Shown here: in pieces, positions 1 through 4,650 of the stretch | Layout of the letters: each line of letters opens with the position of its first letter | How positions within the stretch are numbered: the stretch's first letter is position 1 | Assembly (NCBI GenBank): GCA_013811715.1 | Contig: JACCUS010000161.1 | Span: 1-6,130 of the forward strand | Direction: 5' to 3' | Length of the DNA stretch: 6,130 bases | From: Nocardioidaceae bacterium | GTDB taxonomy: Bacteria; Actinomycetota; Actinomycetes; Propionibacteriales; Nocardioidaceae | Notes under the pieces: generated by a model | Databases searched by the model: none | The model's input: only the letters and a program-made list of their open reading frames with translations | What the model was told of the DNA's origin: nothing | Position numbers and translations under genes: made by a program

Positions 1-1
1 T

Positions 2-127
2 CGCGTGAAAGGGGTCGAGCTCGAGGGGGTTCCCGGGATGGGACGTGATTTCCTGCTCCCCGAGGACTTCGAGTGGCTGGCACGTTTGTGCCACGAGCTC
101 GACATCGCGGTCATTCCGCCTTGGTGA
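2..127 (+). CDS. C-terminal tail of an unidentified protein (5' truncated by window edge)
   Basis: An open frame enters from the left edge and ends at TGA 125-127, giving 41 residues that finish in ELDIAVIPPW. The text reads like a real protein end: LPEDFEWLARLCHELDIAV is a plausible amphipathic helix followed by a short strand, and the codons have G/C at most third positions. I do not recognise the family and assign no function. It is co-directional with the Moco protein gene that starts 61 bp later, so the two could be co-transcribed, but nothing visible links them functionally. An ATG at 38 is in frame, but starting there would leave only 29 residues, so reading the stretch as the tail of a longer gene is preferred. 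Confidence 0.6.
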   Translation, partial: RVKGVELEGVPGMGRDFLLPEDFEWLARLCHELDIAVIPPW

Positions 128-188
128 GCCGGCACGGGCACCGCGTAGGTCTGACCGTACTGATGGCAAGGGCGGGCAGACTTGGGAC

Positions 189-1214
189 ATGAGTAGTCCC
201 CGACGGCCCGGGCGGCGTACGAACCTTGCCCTCCTCGTGCTGCTCGCCGCGTCGTTCGCGACGGGCTGGCTGGCGTTCGGAGTCGGCGCCTCTCCCGCGC
301 TTGCCGTCGTGACGACCCTCCACGGAGTGATCGGGCTCGGCCTCGTCGTGCTCGTCCCATGGAAGTCGGTGGTCGCGCGCCGCGGACTGCGGCGGAACCG
401 CCCGCACCTCGGCGCCCTGACGCTGGCATCCCTCATCGTCGCGAGCCTTGTCGCGGGGGTCGCGCACGCAACGCTCGGCCCGCTCGACGTGGCCGGGATC
501 AGCGCACTCGACGTCCACGTCGGCGCCGCGTTCCTCGTCGTACCGGCCGTCGCCCTGCACGTGGCGCAGCGACCGCAACGGCTCCGTCGTACGGATCTCT
601 CCCGACGTACGGCGCTGCAGTCGCTGGGGCTGGCAGGCGGGGCGACCATCGCGTACGCGGCCGTTGAGACCGTCAGCTCTGTGGCACGCCTTCCGGGCTC
701 GGGACGCCGGGGCACCGGGTCGTACGAGGCTGGATCAGGTCAGCCGAGCCGGATGCCGGTGACACAGTGGTTCACCGACGACGTCCCGGACCTCGACCCT
801 GCTTCGTACGCGCTGACCGTCCATCTGCCCGAACGGCACCCGCGGCGGGTCACCTACTCCGAGCTGGTTGCCGCTGCCGACACCGACGTCCGCGCCGTTC
901 TCGACTGCACCGGTGGCTGGTGGGCCGAGCAGGAGTGGCGTGGCGTGCGGCTGGACCGGCTTCTCGGCGAAGTCGAGGGCGAGTCGATCGTCGTCCGTTC
1001 GGTGACCGGTTACACCAGGCGGCTCCCTGCCGCGGACGCCCCGCGGCTGGTGCTCGCCACGTACGTCGCGGGCGCGCCGCTGTCAGCCGGCCACGGCGCC
1101 CCGGTCCGGCTGGTCGCTCCGGGCCGGCGCGGCTTCTGGTGGGTCAAGTGGGTCGCGCAGGTGAGCCTCGACGACGAACCCTGGTGGCTGCAGCCGCCGT
1201 TCCCGCTGCAGTGA
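189..1214 (+). CDS. Membrane-anchored molybdopterin-dependent oxidoreductase (sulfite oxidase-type Moco domain)
   Basis: Predicted 341-aa redox enzyme. Four hydrophobic helices lie at about residues 12-33, 38-58, 74-94 and 104-126. A twin-arginine stretch (LSRRTALQSLG, 137-147) then precedes a fifth hydrophobic stretch (about 144-160) and a flexible Gly/Ser-rich linker (168-186). The C-terminal half (about 190-330) matches the oxidoreductase molybdopterin-binding fold: LDCTGGW carries Cys240, the expected molybdenum-ligand cysteine, followed by EQEWRGVRLDRLL, and the domain ends with GFWWVKWVAQVSL (315-327). Family knowledge places this domain outside the membrane, delivered by Tat with cofactor already inserted. 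His45, His93, His110 and His124 lie in or near the helices and could bind haem b (inference). The substrate is unknown. The ATG at 189 was chosen because the longer frame from 45 adds a non-hydrophobic leader overlapping the preceding gene; no strong ribosome site is visible. The stop directly abuts the convergent neighbour's stop. Confidence 0.85.
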   Translation: MSSPRRPGRRTNLALLVLLAASFATGWLAFGVGASPALAVVTTLHGVIGLGLVVLVPWKSVVARRGLRRNRPHLGALTLASLIVASLVAGVAHATLGPLDVAGISALDVHVGAAFLVVPAVALHVAQRPQRLRRTDLSRRTALQSLGLAGGATIAYAAVETVSSVARLPGSGRRGTGSYEAGSGQPSRMPVTQWFTDDVPDLDPASYALTVHLPERHPRRVTYSELVAAADTDVRAVLDCTGGWWAEQEWRGVRLDRLLGEVEGESIVVRSVTGYTRRLPAADAPRLVLATYVAGAPLSAGHGAPVRLVAPGRRGFWWVKWVAQVSLDDEPWWLQPPFPLQ

Positions 1215-1688
1215 CTACTCGTAGTGGGGGTCTCCGTCAACGACGTCGACCACCGAGATGTTCACCGGGATCGCACCGGTCGGATTGGTGCCGAGCAGAT
1301 CGCGCAACGTCTGACTCGCCGTGCGCCGCACCCGATCAGCGACGGCGTGGAGGTCCTCGCCGTACGCGACGACCAGCTCGACCAGAACCTCGCGGCAGGT
1401 GCCGTCGACCAGGCTGAGGGTGATGTCCCCAGGCGCGGAGCGGCTGTGGTCGAGCGCCGCCTGCAGCTGCTCGACGACGACGAACTCAGTCATCCAGGTC
1501 CGAGAGCCCTCCTCGTCGCGGTCGGCCTCACCGGAGGGAGAGAACGTCAAGATTCGCGAGGTGGGACGGATCAACGCGATGACTCTGGCCCTGGTGTCCG
1601 CGGACAGTCGCTCCCAGCCGGGCTCCCGCCGCTCGCGCAGAGCGCGCGCACCGCGGTGGAGCGGGTCTTCGGAGACGTCTATCTCCAT
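1215..1688 (-). CDS. Divergent Asp23/Gls24-like protein coupled to the ECF sigma gene
   Basis: 157-aa soluble protein with no membrane helix. Residues about 68-152 resemble a divergent Asp23/Gls24 domain: a strand with VLVELVVAYG (101-110), a helix DLHAVADRVRRTASQTLRDL, and a final strand PVNISVVDVV (141-150) that parallels EVNIVVHDVH in the canonical Asp23 protein of this window. The N-terminal 50 residues are charged and helical, with many Arg (ERLSADTRARVIALI). The ATG at 1688 follows GAGAGGA with a 7-nt gap and overlaps the end of the sigma gene by 10 nt, so translation is probably coupled. A longer frame reaching 1922 lies within the sigma gene and is rejected. By position it is where an anti-sigma factor usually sits, but it has no HxxxCxxC zinc motif (a single Cys, residue 98) and no transmembrane segment. 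A role in regulating the sigma factor is inference. Confidence 0.75.
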   Translation of the reverse strand: MEIDVSEDPLHRGARALRERREPGWERLSADTRARVIALIRPTSRILTFSPSGEADRDEEGSRTWMTEFVVVEQLQAALDHSRSAPGDITLSLVDGTCREVLVELVVAYGEDLHAVADRVRRTASQTLRDLLGTNPTGAIPVNISVVDVVDGDPHYE

Positions 1689-2281
1689 GGGGACATCCTC
1701 TCTTGCAGCGCGTTCCGCGATCGGTGCAGATGACCTCGCACGCTGCCTACGGTCACTCCCAGCACAGTGGCTATCTCCTCGTATGACAACTCCTCGACCT
1801 CGCGGAGCACCCACGCGGCGCGTTGTCGCACTGGCAGCTCGGCTAGTGCCTCGTCGAGGGCGGTCACGAGCGCGGCGGCCGCGGCGTGTTCGTACGGTCC
1901 AGAACTCTCGCTGGCCGCCCACCTGAGCAGCATCTCATCGTCGACCGGTATCGGTCTCCGTCGTCGTCGCAGGTCGGCCGCCTTTCGCGCTACCAGCGTG
2001 AACAGCCACGTGCGAAGGCTGGAATCGCCGCGGAACAGCCGCAGATCCCGCCAGGCCGAGGCGAACGCCTCTTGCACGGCTTCCTGTGCGTCGAAGGCGT
2101 TCCCGAGAGTGCGGGCGGCGAACCGATGCATGGCGGGGCCGTGCTCTGAGACGATGAGCGCGAATGCGTCGTGGTCGCCAAGACGCGCGGCCCTGACGAG
2201 TGCCGCGTCCGAAAAGGGGACCGGCTCGGACTTCGGGGCGGCCGGCGAGGCTTGGATGCCCACGCCCGGTGCATTGCCCAT
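1679..2281 (-). CDS. ECF-family RNA polymerase sigma factor
   Basis: 200-aa two-domain sigma-70-family protein that directs RNA polymerase to a specific promoter set. Region 2 spans about residues 36-107: DAQEAVQEAFASAWRDL (2.1-2.2) and the -10-recognition segment LFRGDSSLRTWLFTLVARK followed by an Arg-rich run. Region 4 spans about 143-195: ALAELPVRQRAAWVLREVEELSYEEIATVLG with the helix-turn-helix VTVGSVRGHLHRSRNAL. Length and the absence of regions 1 and 3 are typical of ECF factors; no C-terminal extension is present. The ATG at 2281 has no good ribosome site. An in-frame GTG at 2341 would add 20 residues of unconvincing sequence, so 2281 is preferred but the start is uncertain; a leaderless transcript is possible. 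The gene is divergent from the Asp23/AmaP operon, which is its most likely target (inference). Its 3' end overlaps the coupled Asp23-like gene. Confidence 0.93.
   Translation of the reverse strand: MGNAPGVGIQASPAAPKSEPVPFSDAALVRAARLGDHDAFALIVSEHGPAMHRFAARTLGNAFDAQEAVQEAFASAWRDLRLFRGDSSLRTWLFTLVARKAADLRRRRRPIPVDDEMLLRWAASESSGPYEHAAAAALVTALDEALAELPVRQRAAWVLREVEELSYEEIATVLGVTVGSVRGHLHRSRNALQERMSPWR
1696..1702 (-). promoter_or_regulatory. Ribosome binding site fixing the start of the sigma-coupled Asp23-like gene
   Basis: GAGAGGA on the minus strand lies 7 nt before the ATG at 1688, inside the 3' end of the sigma gene. The same heptamer precedes the first gene of the divergent operon. It rules out the longer upstream frame as the true start. 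Confidence 0.7.
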
Positions 2282-2360
2282 TCGGGCACGACTTACACGG
2301 GTCCGAACGCCGCAGATGGCCGCTGACGTGACGCGGATCACACCAAGCAGCTGTGAGGAA

Positions 2361-2389
2361 TGGACGTGTCACCGCGACAAACCTATGTT
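2361..2389 (+). promoter_or_regulatory. Candidate promoter of the Asp23/AmaP operon
   Basis: TGGACG (2361-2366), a 17-nt spacer and TATGTT (2384-2389) form a housekeeping-like -35/-10 pair. A start near 2395-2397 would leave a leader of about 20 nt containing the ribosome site at 2402-2408. A GGAAT element at 2357-2361 resembles ECF -35 boxes and overlaps the -35, but I see no convincing ECF -10 at the right distance. Which sigma factor uses the site cannot be decided from one example. Confidence 0.4.
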
Positions 2390-2401
2390 GGACTTCCTAA
2401 T

Positions 2402-2408
2402 GAGAGGA
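2402..2408 (+). promoter_or_regulatory. Ribosome binding site of the first Asp23 gene
   Basis: GAGAGGA is 8 nt before the ATG at 2417 and selects that start over the ATG at 2360 and over the in-frame GTG at 2411, which is too close. It is identical to the site before the sigma-coupled Asp23-like gene. Confidence 0.75.
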
Positions 2409-2416
2409 CCGTGACC

Positions 2417-2899
2417 ATGGCCGATCAGAAAACCGCATCAACTCCGACCTCGAGCTCAGAGGGGAGCCGCACGTCCGCAGTCGACTCCACCCCGGGCAGC
2501 GCAGTTCTCGTTACAGACCAGGGCAAGACCGCGATCGCGGACACGGTTGTCTCCAAGATCGCCGGCATCGCCGCCAGAGACGTCAGCGGCGTCTACCAAC
2601 TCGGCGGTGGCACGGCCCGTGCGGTGGGAGCGATCCGTGAGCGGATCCCGGGCTCTCGCACCAAGCTCGGCCAAGGAGTCGCCGTCGAGGTCGGCGAGCG
2701 GCAGGCGGCCGTGGACATCGACATCGTGGCCGAGTACGGCGTCGCGATCTCCGACCTCGCCCAAGGGATACGGCGCAACGTGATCAGCCAGGTCGAGCGG
2801 ATGACAAGCCTTGAGGTGACCGAGGTCAACATCGTCGTCCACGATGTCCACCTCGAGGATGACACCGAAGACGCCGAGTCCGAGCCTCGCGTCCAGTAG
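2417..2899 (+). CDS. Asp23/Gls24 family envelope stress response protein (canonical paralogue)
   Basis: 160-aa soluble protein and the clearest Asp23 (DUF322) member here. Residues 1-28 are a Ser/Thr-rich disordered leader. The domain runs about 30-146: GKTAIADTVVSKIAGIAARDVSGVYQ (36-61), a Gly/Ala-rich turn, GVAVEVGERQAAVDIDIVAEYG (87-108), the helix ISDLAQGIRRNVISQVERMT and the closing strand LEVTEVNIVVHDVHL. The tail (147-160) is acidic. In Staphylococcus, Asp23 is an abundant membrane-associated protein tethered by AmaP and linked to cell-envelope homeostasis; the same role is inferred here because AmaP-like and DUF2273-like genes lie in the same operon. The start is set by a strong ribosome site. 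As first gene of a seven-gene run it is likely the most highly expressed product. It is divergent from an ECF sigma gene, which may regulate it. Confidence 0.93.
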   Translation: MADQKTASTPTSSSEGSRTSAVDSTPGSAVLVTDQGKTAIADTVVSKIAGIAARDVSGVYQLGGGTARAVGAIRERIPGSRTKLGQGVAVEVGERQAAVDIDIVAEYGVAISDLAQGIRRNVISQVERMTSLEVTEVNIVVHDVHLEDDTEDAESEPRVQ

Positions 2900-2922
2900 C
2901 GGGGCGGGACCGGAGCTTCACC

Positions 2923-3246
2923 GTGACCGACGATCGCAGTCCTGCACCAAGCAGTGCTTCACCGATGGGCGACCTCGCGGACGAGGTGGCTGAAGCGGTC
3001 TTGGCCGCACCCGGTGTGCATGCACTGCACGGCGGGGCCTTCGGGGAGGTCGCGACGTACCTCCCCGGCAGGCGAGTCGCCGGCGTGCGAATCCGGGATA
3101 CCGGATGCGACGTACACGTGACCGTCGACTGGGGCGCCTCGGTGCATCCCACGGCGGCAGCCATCCGCGCATCGGTACGCCGGTTGGTTGCGGGCGCCGT
3201 CGACGTCACCATCGAAGACGTCGCCCCGCGTGGCGGACCGACGTGA
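2923..3246 (+). CDS. Short Asp23/Gls24-like protein
   Basis: 107-aa soluble protein starting with GTG, with GGAG 7 nt upstream and a 23-nt gap from the previous gene. After a disordered Ser/Pro-rich leader (1-16) it has a compact Asp23-like layout: helix ADEVAEAVLAAPGVHAL (19-35), the segment GEVATYLPGRRVAGVRI (41-57), strand CDVHVTVDWG (62-71), helix HPTAAAIRASVRRLVAG and final strand AVDVTIEDV (92-100). The long Gly-rich middle part of the canonical paralogue is missing, so this is a minimal version of the domain. It contains one Cys (residue 62) and no membrane helix. It may form mixed assemblies with the other Asp23-like proteins (inference). Its stop overlaps the next GTG by 4 nt, implying translational coupling. 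Confidence 0.83.
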   Translation: MTDDRSPAPSSASPMGDLADEVAEAVLAAPGVHALHGGAFGEVATYLPGRRVAGVRIRDTGCDVHVTVDWGASVHPTAAAIRASVRRLVAGAVDVTIEDVAPRGGPT

Positions 3247-3560
3247 CGGACCGCTACCCGACACAGCGTCGCGGTGACGTCGCTGCGCATCGACAAGAAC
3301 TCGCCGCGGCCCGCCGGGCTGTTGCCAAACGTCACCACCCGGATCGCGGTGGAGACGCAGAGACTTTCATCCGGGCGTTGGCCGAGGTGGAGGCGTCCTT
3401 CGACATCGACGCAGCCAACCAAGGCCAGCCGCTGACGATCCGCCGCGACCTCGCGCGCCGCTGTGCGCGGGTCCGCGTGGTACGACGACGCCTGATCCAT
3501 CGTTTGCGTACGGCGCTACCCCGATCAGTTCCGGGTGCTCGACGCTATGGCCGGATCTAA
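3243..3560 (+). CDS. Small basic protein with J-domain-like HPD motif
   Basis: 105-aa protein starting at a GTG that overlaps the previous stop (GTGA). Residues 11-54 look like the core of a J domain: a basic helix DVAAHRQELAAARRAVAKR, the loop tripeptide HPD (32-34) in HHPDRGGD, and a second helix ETFIRALAEVEASF. The HPD tripeptide is the hallmark by which J proteins stimulate Hsp70 ATPase. The usual helix I (tyrosine- and leucine-bearing, before helix II) is not evident, so this is a minimal or degenerate version. The C-terminal half (67-105) is Arg-rich (RRDLARRCARVRVVRRRLIHRL) and could bind membrane lipid, nucleic acid or acidic partners. A longer in-frame extension to 3105 overlaps the previous gene and reads as low-complexity Arg-rich shadow, so it is rejected. 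DnaK interaction is inference; the gene being real is supported by its tight operon spacing. Confidence 0.75.
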   Translation: MTDRYPTQRRGDVAAHRQELAAARRAVAKRHHPDRGGDAETFIRALAEVEASFDIDAANQGQPLTIRRDLARRCARVRVVRRRLIHRLRTALPRSVPGARRYGRI

Positions 3561-3565
3561 CCCAC

Positions 3566-3570
3566 AGGAG
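3566..3570 (+). promoter_or_regulatory. Ribosome binding site of the DUF2273-like gene
   Basis: AGGAG lies 6 nt before the GTG at 3577, within the 16-nt gap after the HPD-motif gene. It selects that GTG rather than the ATG at 3535, which overlaps the preceding gene. Confidence 0.75.
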
Positions 3571-3576
3571 AACACC

Positions 3577-3753
3577 GTGAGCACCTCGACCGCCGGCCTG
3601 CTGGCCGGACTCTTGATGACAATCGCCATCGTCGCAGGCGGCCTCGTCGGCTTCCTGCTCGCGATCGTCCTGGGCGGTATCGGCTACCTCGCCGGTGGCC
3701 AGATCAGCGGCGAACTCGACCTTGGCTCGCTCGTGCGGGGACTCCGTGGCTGA
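3577..3753 (+). CDS. DUF2273-like small membrane protein
   Basis: 58-aa very hydrophobic protein. Residues about 5-41 are an almost unbroken apolar stretch with many glycines (GLLAGLLMTIAIVAGGLVGF then LLAIVLGGIGYLAGG), long enough for one long or two short packed helices, followed by a charged tail ELDLGSLVRGLRG. The pattern of a Gly-rich hydrophobic hairpin ending in GYLxG and then an acidic-Leu-Arg tail fits the DUF2273 family. That family accompanies Asp23 and AmaP genes in Firmicutes, where its exact role is not established. The GTG start follows a good AGGAG. The last 8 nt overlap the next gene. It is probably a membrane subunit of the Asp23 assembly (inference). Family assignment rests on pattern and context rather than alignment. 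Confidence 0.75.
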   Translation: MSTSTAGLLAGLLMTIAIVAGGLVGFLLAIVLGGIGYLAGGQISGELDLGSLVRGLRG

Positions 3754-4123
3754 CCCCGGCACGGCCGCCGCAGAGTCCGGCCTGCGGGGCGGCCTCGAAG
3801 TTCGTGACCGGGCCGTGTCCCGTATCGCCGAGCAGGCATCGCTGCAGGTCACCGGCACGACCCAGCAGGAGGGCGCCATGGACCGACTTCGCCGCCGGGA
3901 CTACCCGCGTGCCGAAGTGGACGTCCGACGTTCCGTGGCATGGATCAAGTTGAATGTGGCAGCGGCGTGGCCGTGCCAGGTCGAGGATCTCGCCGGTCGA
4001 GTCCAAGAGACGGTCATCGCCGAGACGACGCGACTCTCGGGCCTCGACATCCGCAGCGCGGACGTGCGACTGCACCTGATCCCGTCCGCCGGTAACAAGC
4101 AGAGCGGGAGGCGGGTCGAGTGA
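3746..4123 (+). CDS. Asp23/Gls24-like protein (third copy in the plus-strand operon)
   Basis: 125-aa soluble protein from a GTG at 3746 that overlaps the DUF2273-like gene by 8 nt, with a GCGGGGA stretch just upstream as a modest ribosome site. The layout follows the Asp23 domain: helix VRDRAVSRIAEQASLQVTG (19-37), a short linker, strand RAEVDVRRSVAWIKLNVAAAW (55-75), helix QVEDLAGRVQETVIAETTRL (78-97) and closing strand DIRSADVRLHLI (101-112). The tail is basic (GNKQSGRRVE), opposite in charge to the acidic tail of the canonical paralogue. The linker after the first helix (QQEGAMDRLRRRDYP) is Arg-rich and short. It is not a recent duplicate of the other copies, since only the secondary-structure pattern and scattered hydrophobic positions agree. 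Its stop overlaps the next start as GTGA. Confidence 0.8.
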   Translation: MADPGTAAAESGLRGGLEVRDRAVSRIAEQASLQVTGTTQQEGAMDRLRRRDYPRAEVDVRRSVAWIKLNVAAAWPCQVEDLAGRVQETVIAETTRLSGLDIRSADVRLHLIPSAGNKQSGRRVE

Positions 4124-4650
4124 GTGACGCCACCGCCCCCCGCGCACGGCCCGTGGTGGGCCTGGTCGGAGTCGTGCTGGCCCTGGCGCTTGCCGGTCTG
4201 GGTGTCGTCGGTCTTCAAGAGCTGGCCGTTCATCTGGACTGGTTGGGCGATCCGGGCTGGACTTCGGCAGCCGCCGACTGGCTGGACGGCGCCCGCGCCG
4301 CGACGTGGACGACCGTCGCCGCAGTGGCGGCGATCTTGGTAGGTCTCGTCTTCTTGTTCTCCGCGCTCAAGCCGCGCCGACGTACCCATCTGCCCGCCGG
4401 TGACCTGGACACCGGATCAGTGTGGGTCTCGCCGCAGTCGTTGGCGCTGTTGGCCAAGGATGCCGCCGAGCGGGTCCCCACGGTCGTTACCGCGAGCGCG
4501 ACGGGGACCCGGCGCCGGCTGCGGGTGGAGGTTGCCACCACCGACGCGGCGTCGGCGCAGAGTGCGGTGGCGGCAGCCGTCAACGAGCGGTTGGCCGGCG
4601 TCTACCCCGCGGACCGTGTCGTCGTGTCCTGTCAGGAGCCGTCCCAATGA
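4120..4650 (+). CDS. AmaP-like membrane anchor protein, first copy (two TM helices plus cytoplasmic domain)
   Basis: 176-aa protein with helices at about 11-33 (PVVGLVGVVLALALAGLGVV) and 63-83 (TWTTVAAVAAILVGLVFLFSA). These flank a roughly 30-residue loop with Trp at 41, 47 and 54, predicted outside. After the second helix comes KPRRRTH, which sets a cytoplasmic C-terminus by the positive-inside rule. The C-terminal domain (about 99-172) has an Asp23-like order: SVWVSPQSLALLAKDAAE, strand RRRLRVEVAT, helix SAQSAVAAAVNERLAG and strand ADRVVVSC. Architecture and context match the AmaP anchors of Asp23; actinobacterial relatives are often listed under DUF6286 (from memory). The probable job is to hold Asp23-like proteins at the membrane (inference). 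The GTG start overlaps the upstream stop by 4 nt and the downstream ATG by 4 nt. Confidence 0.8.
   Translation: MSDATAPRARPVVGLVGVVLALALAGLGVVGLQELAVHLDWLGDPGWTSAAADWLDGARAATWTTVAAVAAILVGLVFLFSALKPRRRTHLPAGDLDTGSVWVSPQSLALLAKDAAERVPTVVTASATGTRRRLRVEVATTDAASAQSAVAAAVNERLAGVYPADRVVVSCQEPSQ
4634..4638 (+). promoter_or_regulatory. Ribosome binding site of the second AmaP-like gene
   Basis: AGGAG lies 8 nt before the ATG at 4647, within the end of the preceding gene. It excludes the much longer upstream frame from 4422 as the true start. Confidence 0.7.

Larger units (their letters stand above)
2282..2416. promoter_or_regulatory. Divergent intergenic region between sigma gene and Asp23 operon
   Basis: This 135-bp region is the only sizeable non-coding stretch in the window and separates two divergently transcribed units, so it should hold both promoters. 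It is visibly richer in A/T near the plus-strand gene (ACAAACCTATGTTGG, 2377-2391) than the surrounding coding DNA. I see no clear inverted repeat or terminator. On the minus side no convincing ribosome site or ECF promoter pair precedes the sigma ATG. Open frames across it lack protein-like sequence and are treated as chance. Confidence 0.7.

Noticed and set aside
163..192. Nine-codon mini-ORF (ATG 163, TGA 190-192) overlapping the Moco gene start as ATGA
   Set aside because: It has no ribosome site and no recognisable leader-peptide features; this is likely chance in a 61-bp gap.
1689..1922. N-terminal extension of the sigma-coupled Asp23-like protein by 78 residues
   Set aside because: It lies entirely inside the sigma gene in another frame, reads as Arg-rich shadow sequence, and a good ribosome site with ATG at 1688 gives the natural start.
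2282..2341. Extension of the sigma factor to the GTG at 2341
   Set aside because: The extra 20 residues do not resemble an ECF N-terminus and there is no ribosome site before the GTG. It remains possible but less likely than ATG 2281.
3367..4389. Minus-strand open frames opposite the Asp23 operon
   Set aside because: They have no family resemblance, low-complexity composition and no ribosome sites. The plus-strand genes at the same place have recognisable domains and operon spacing.
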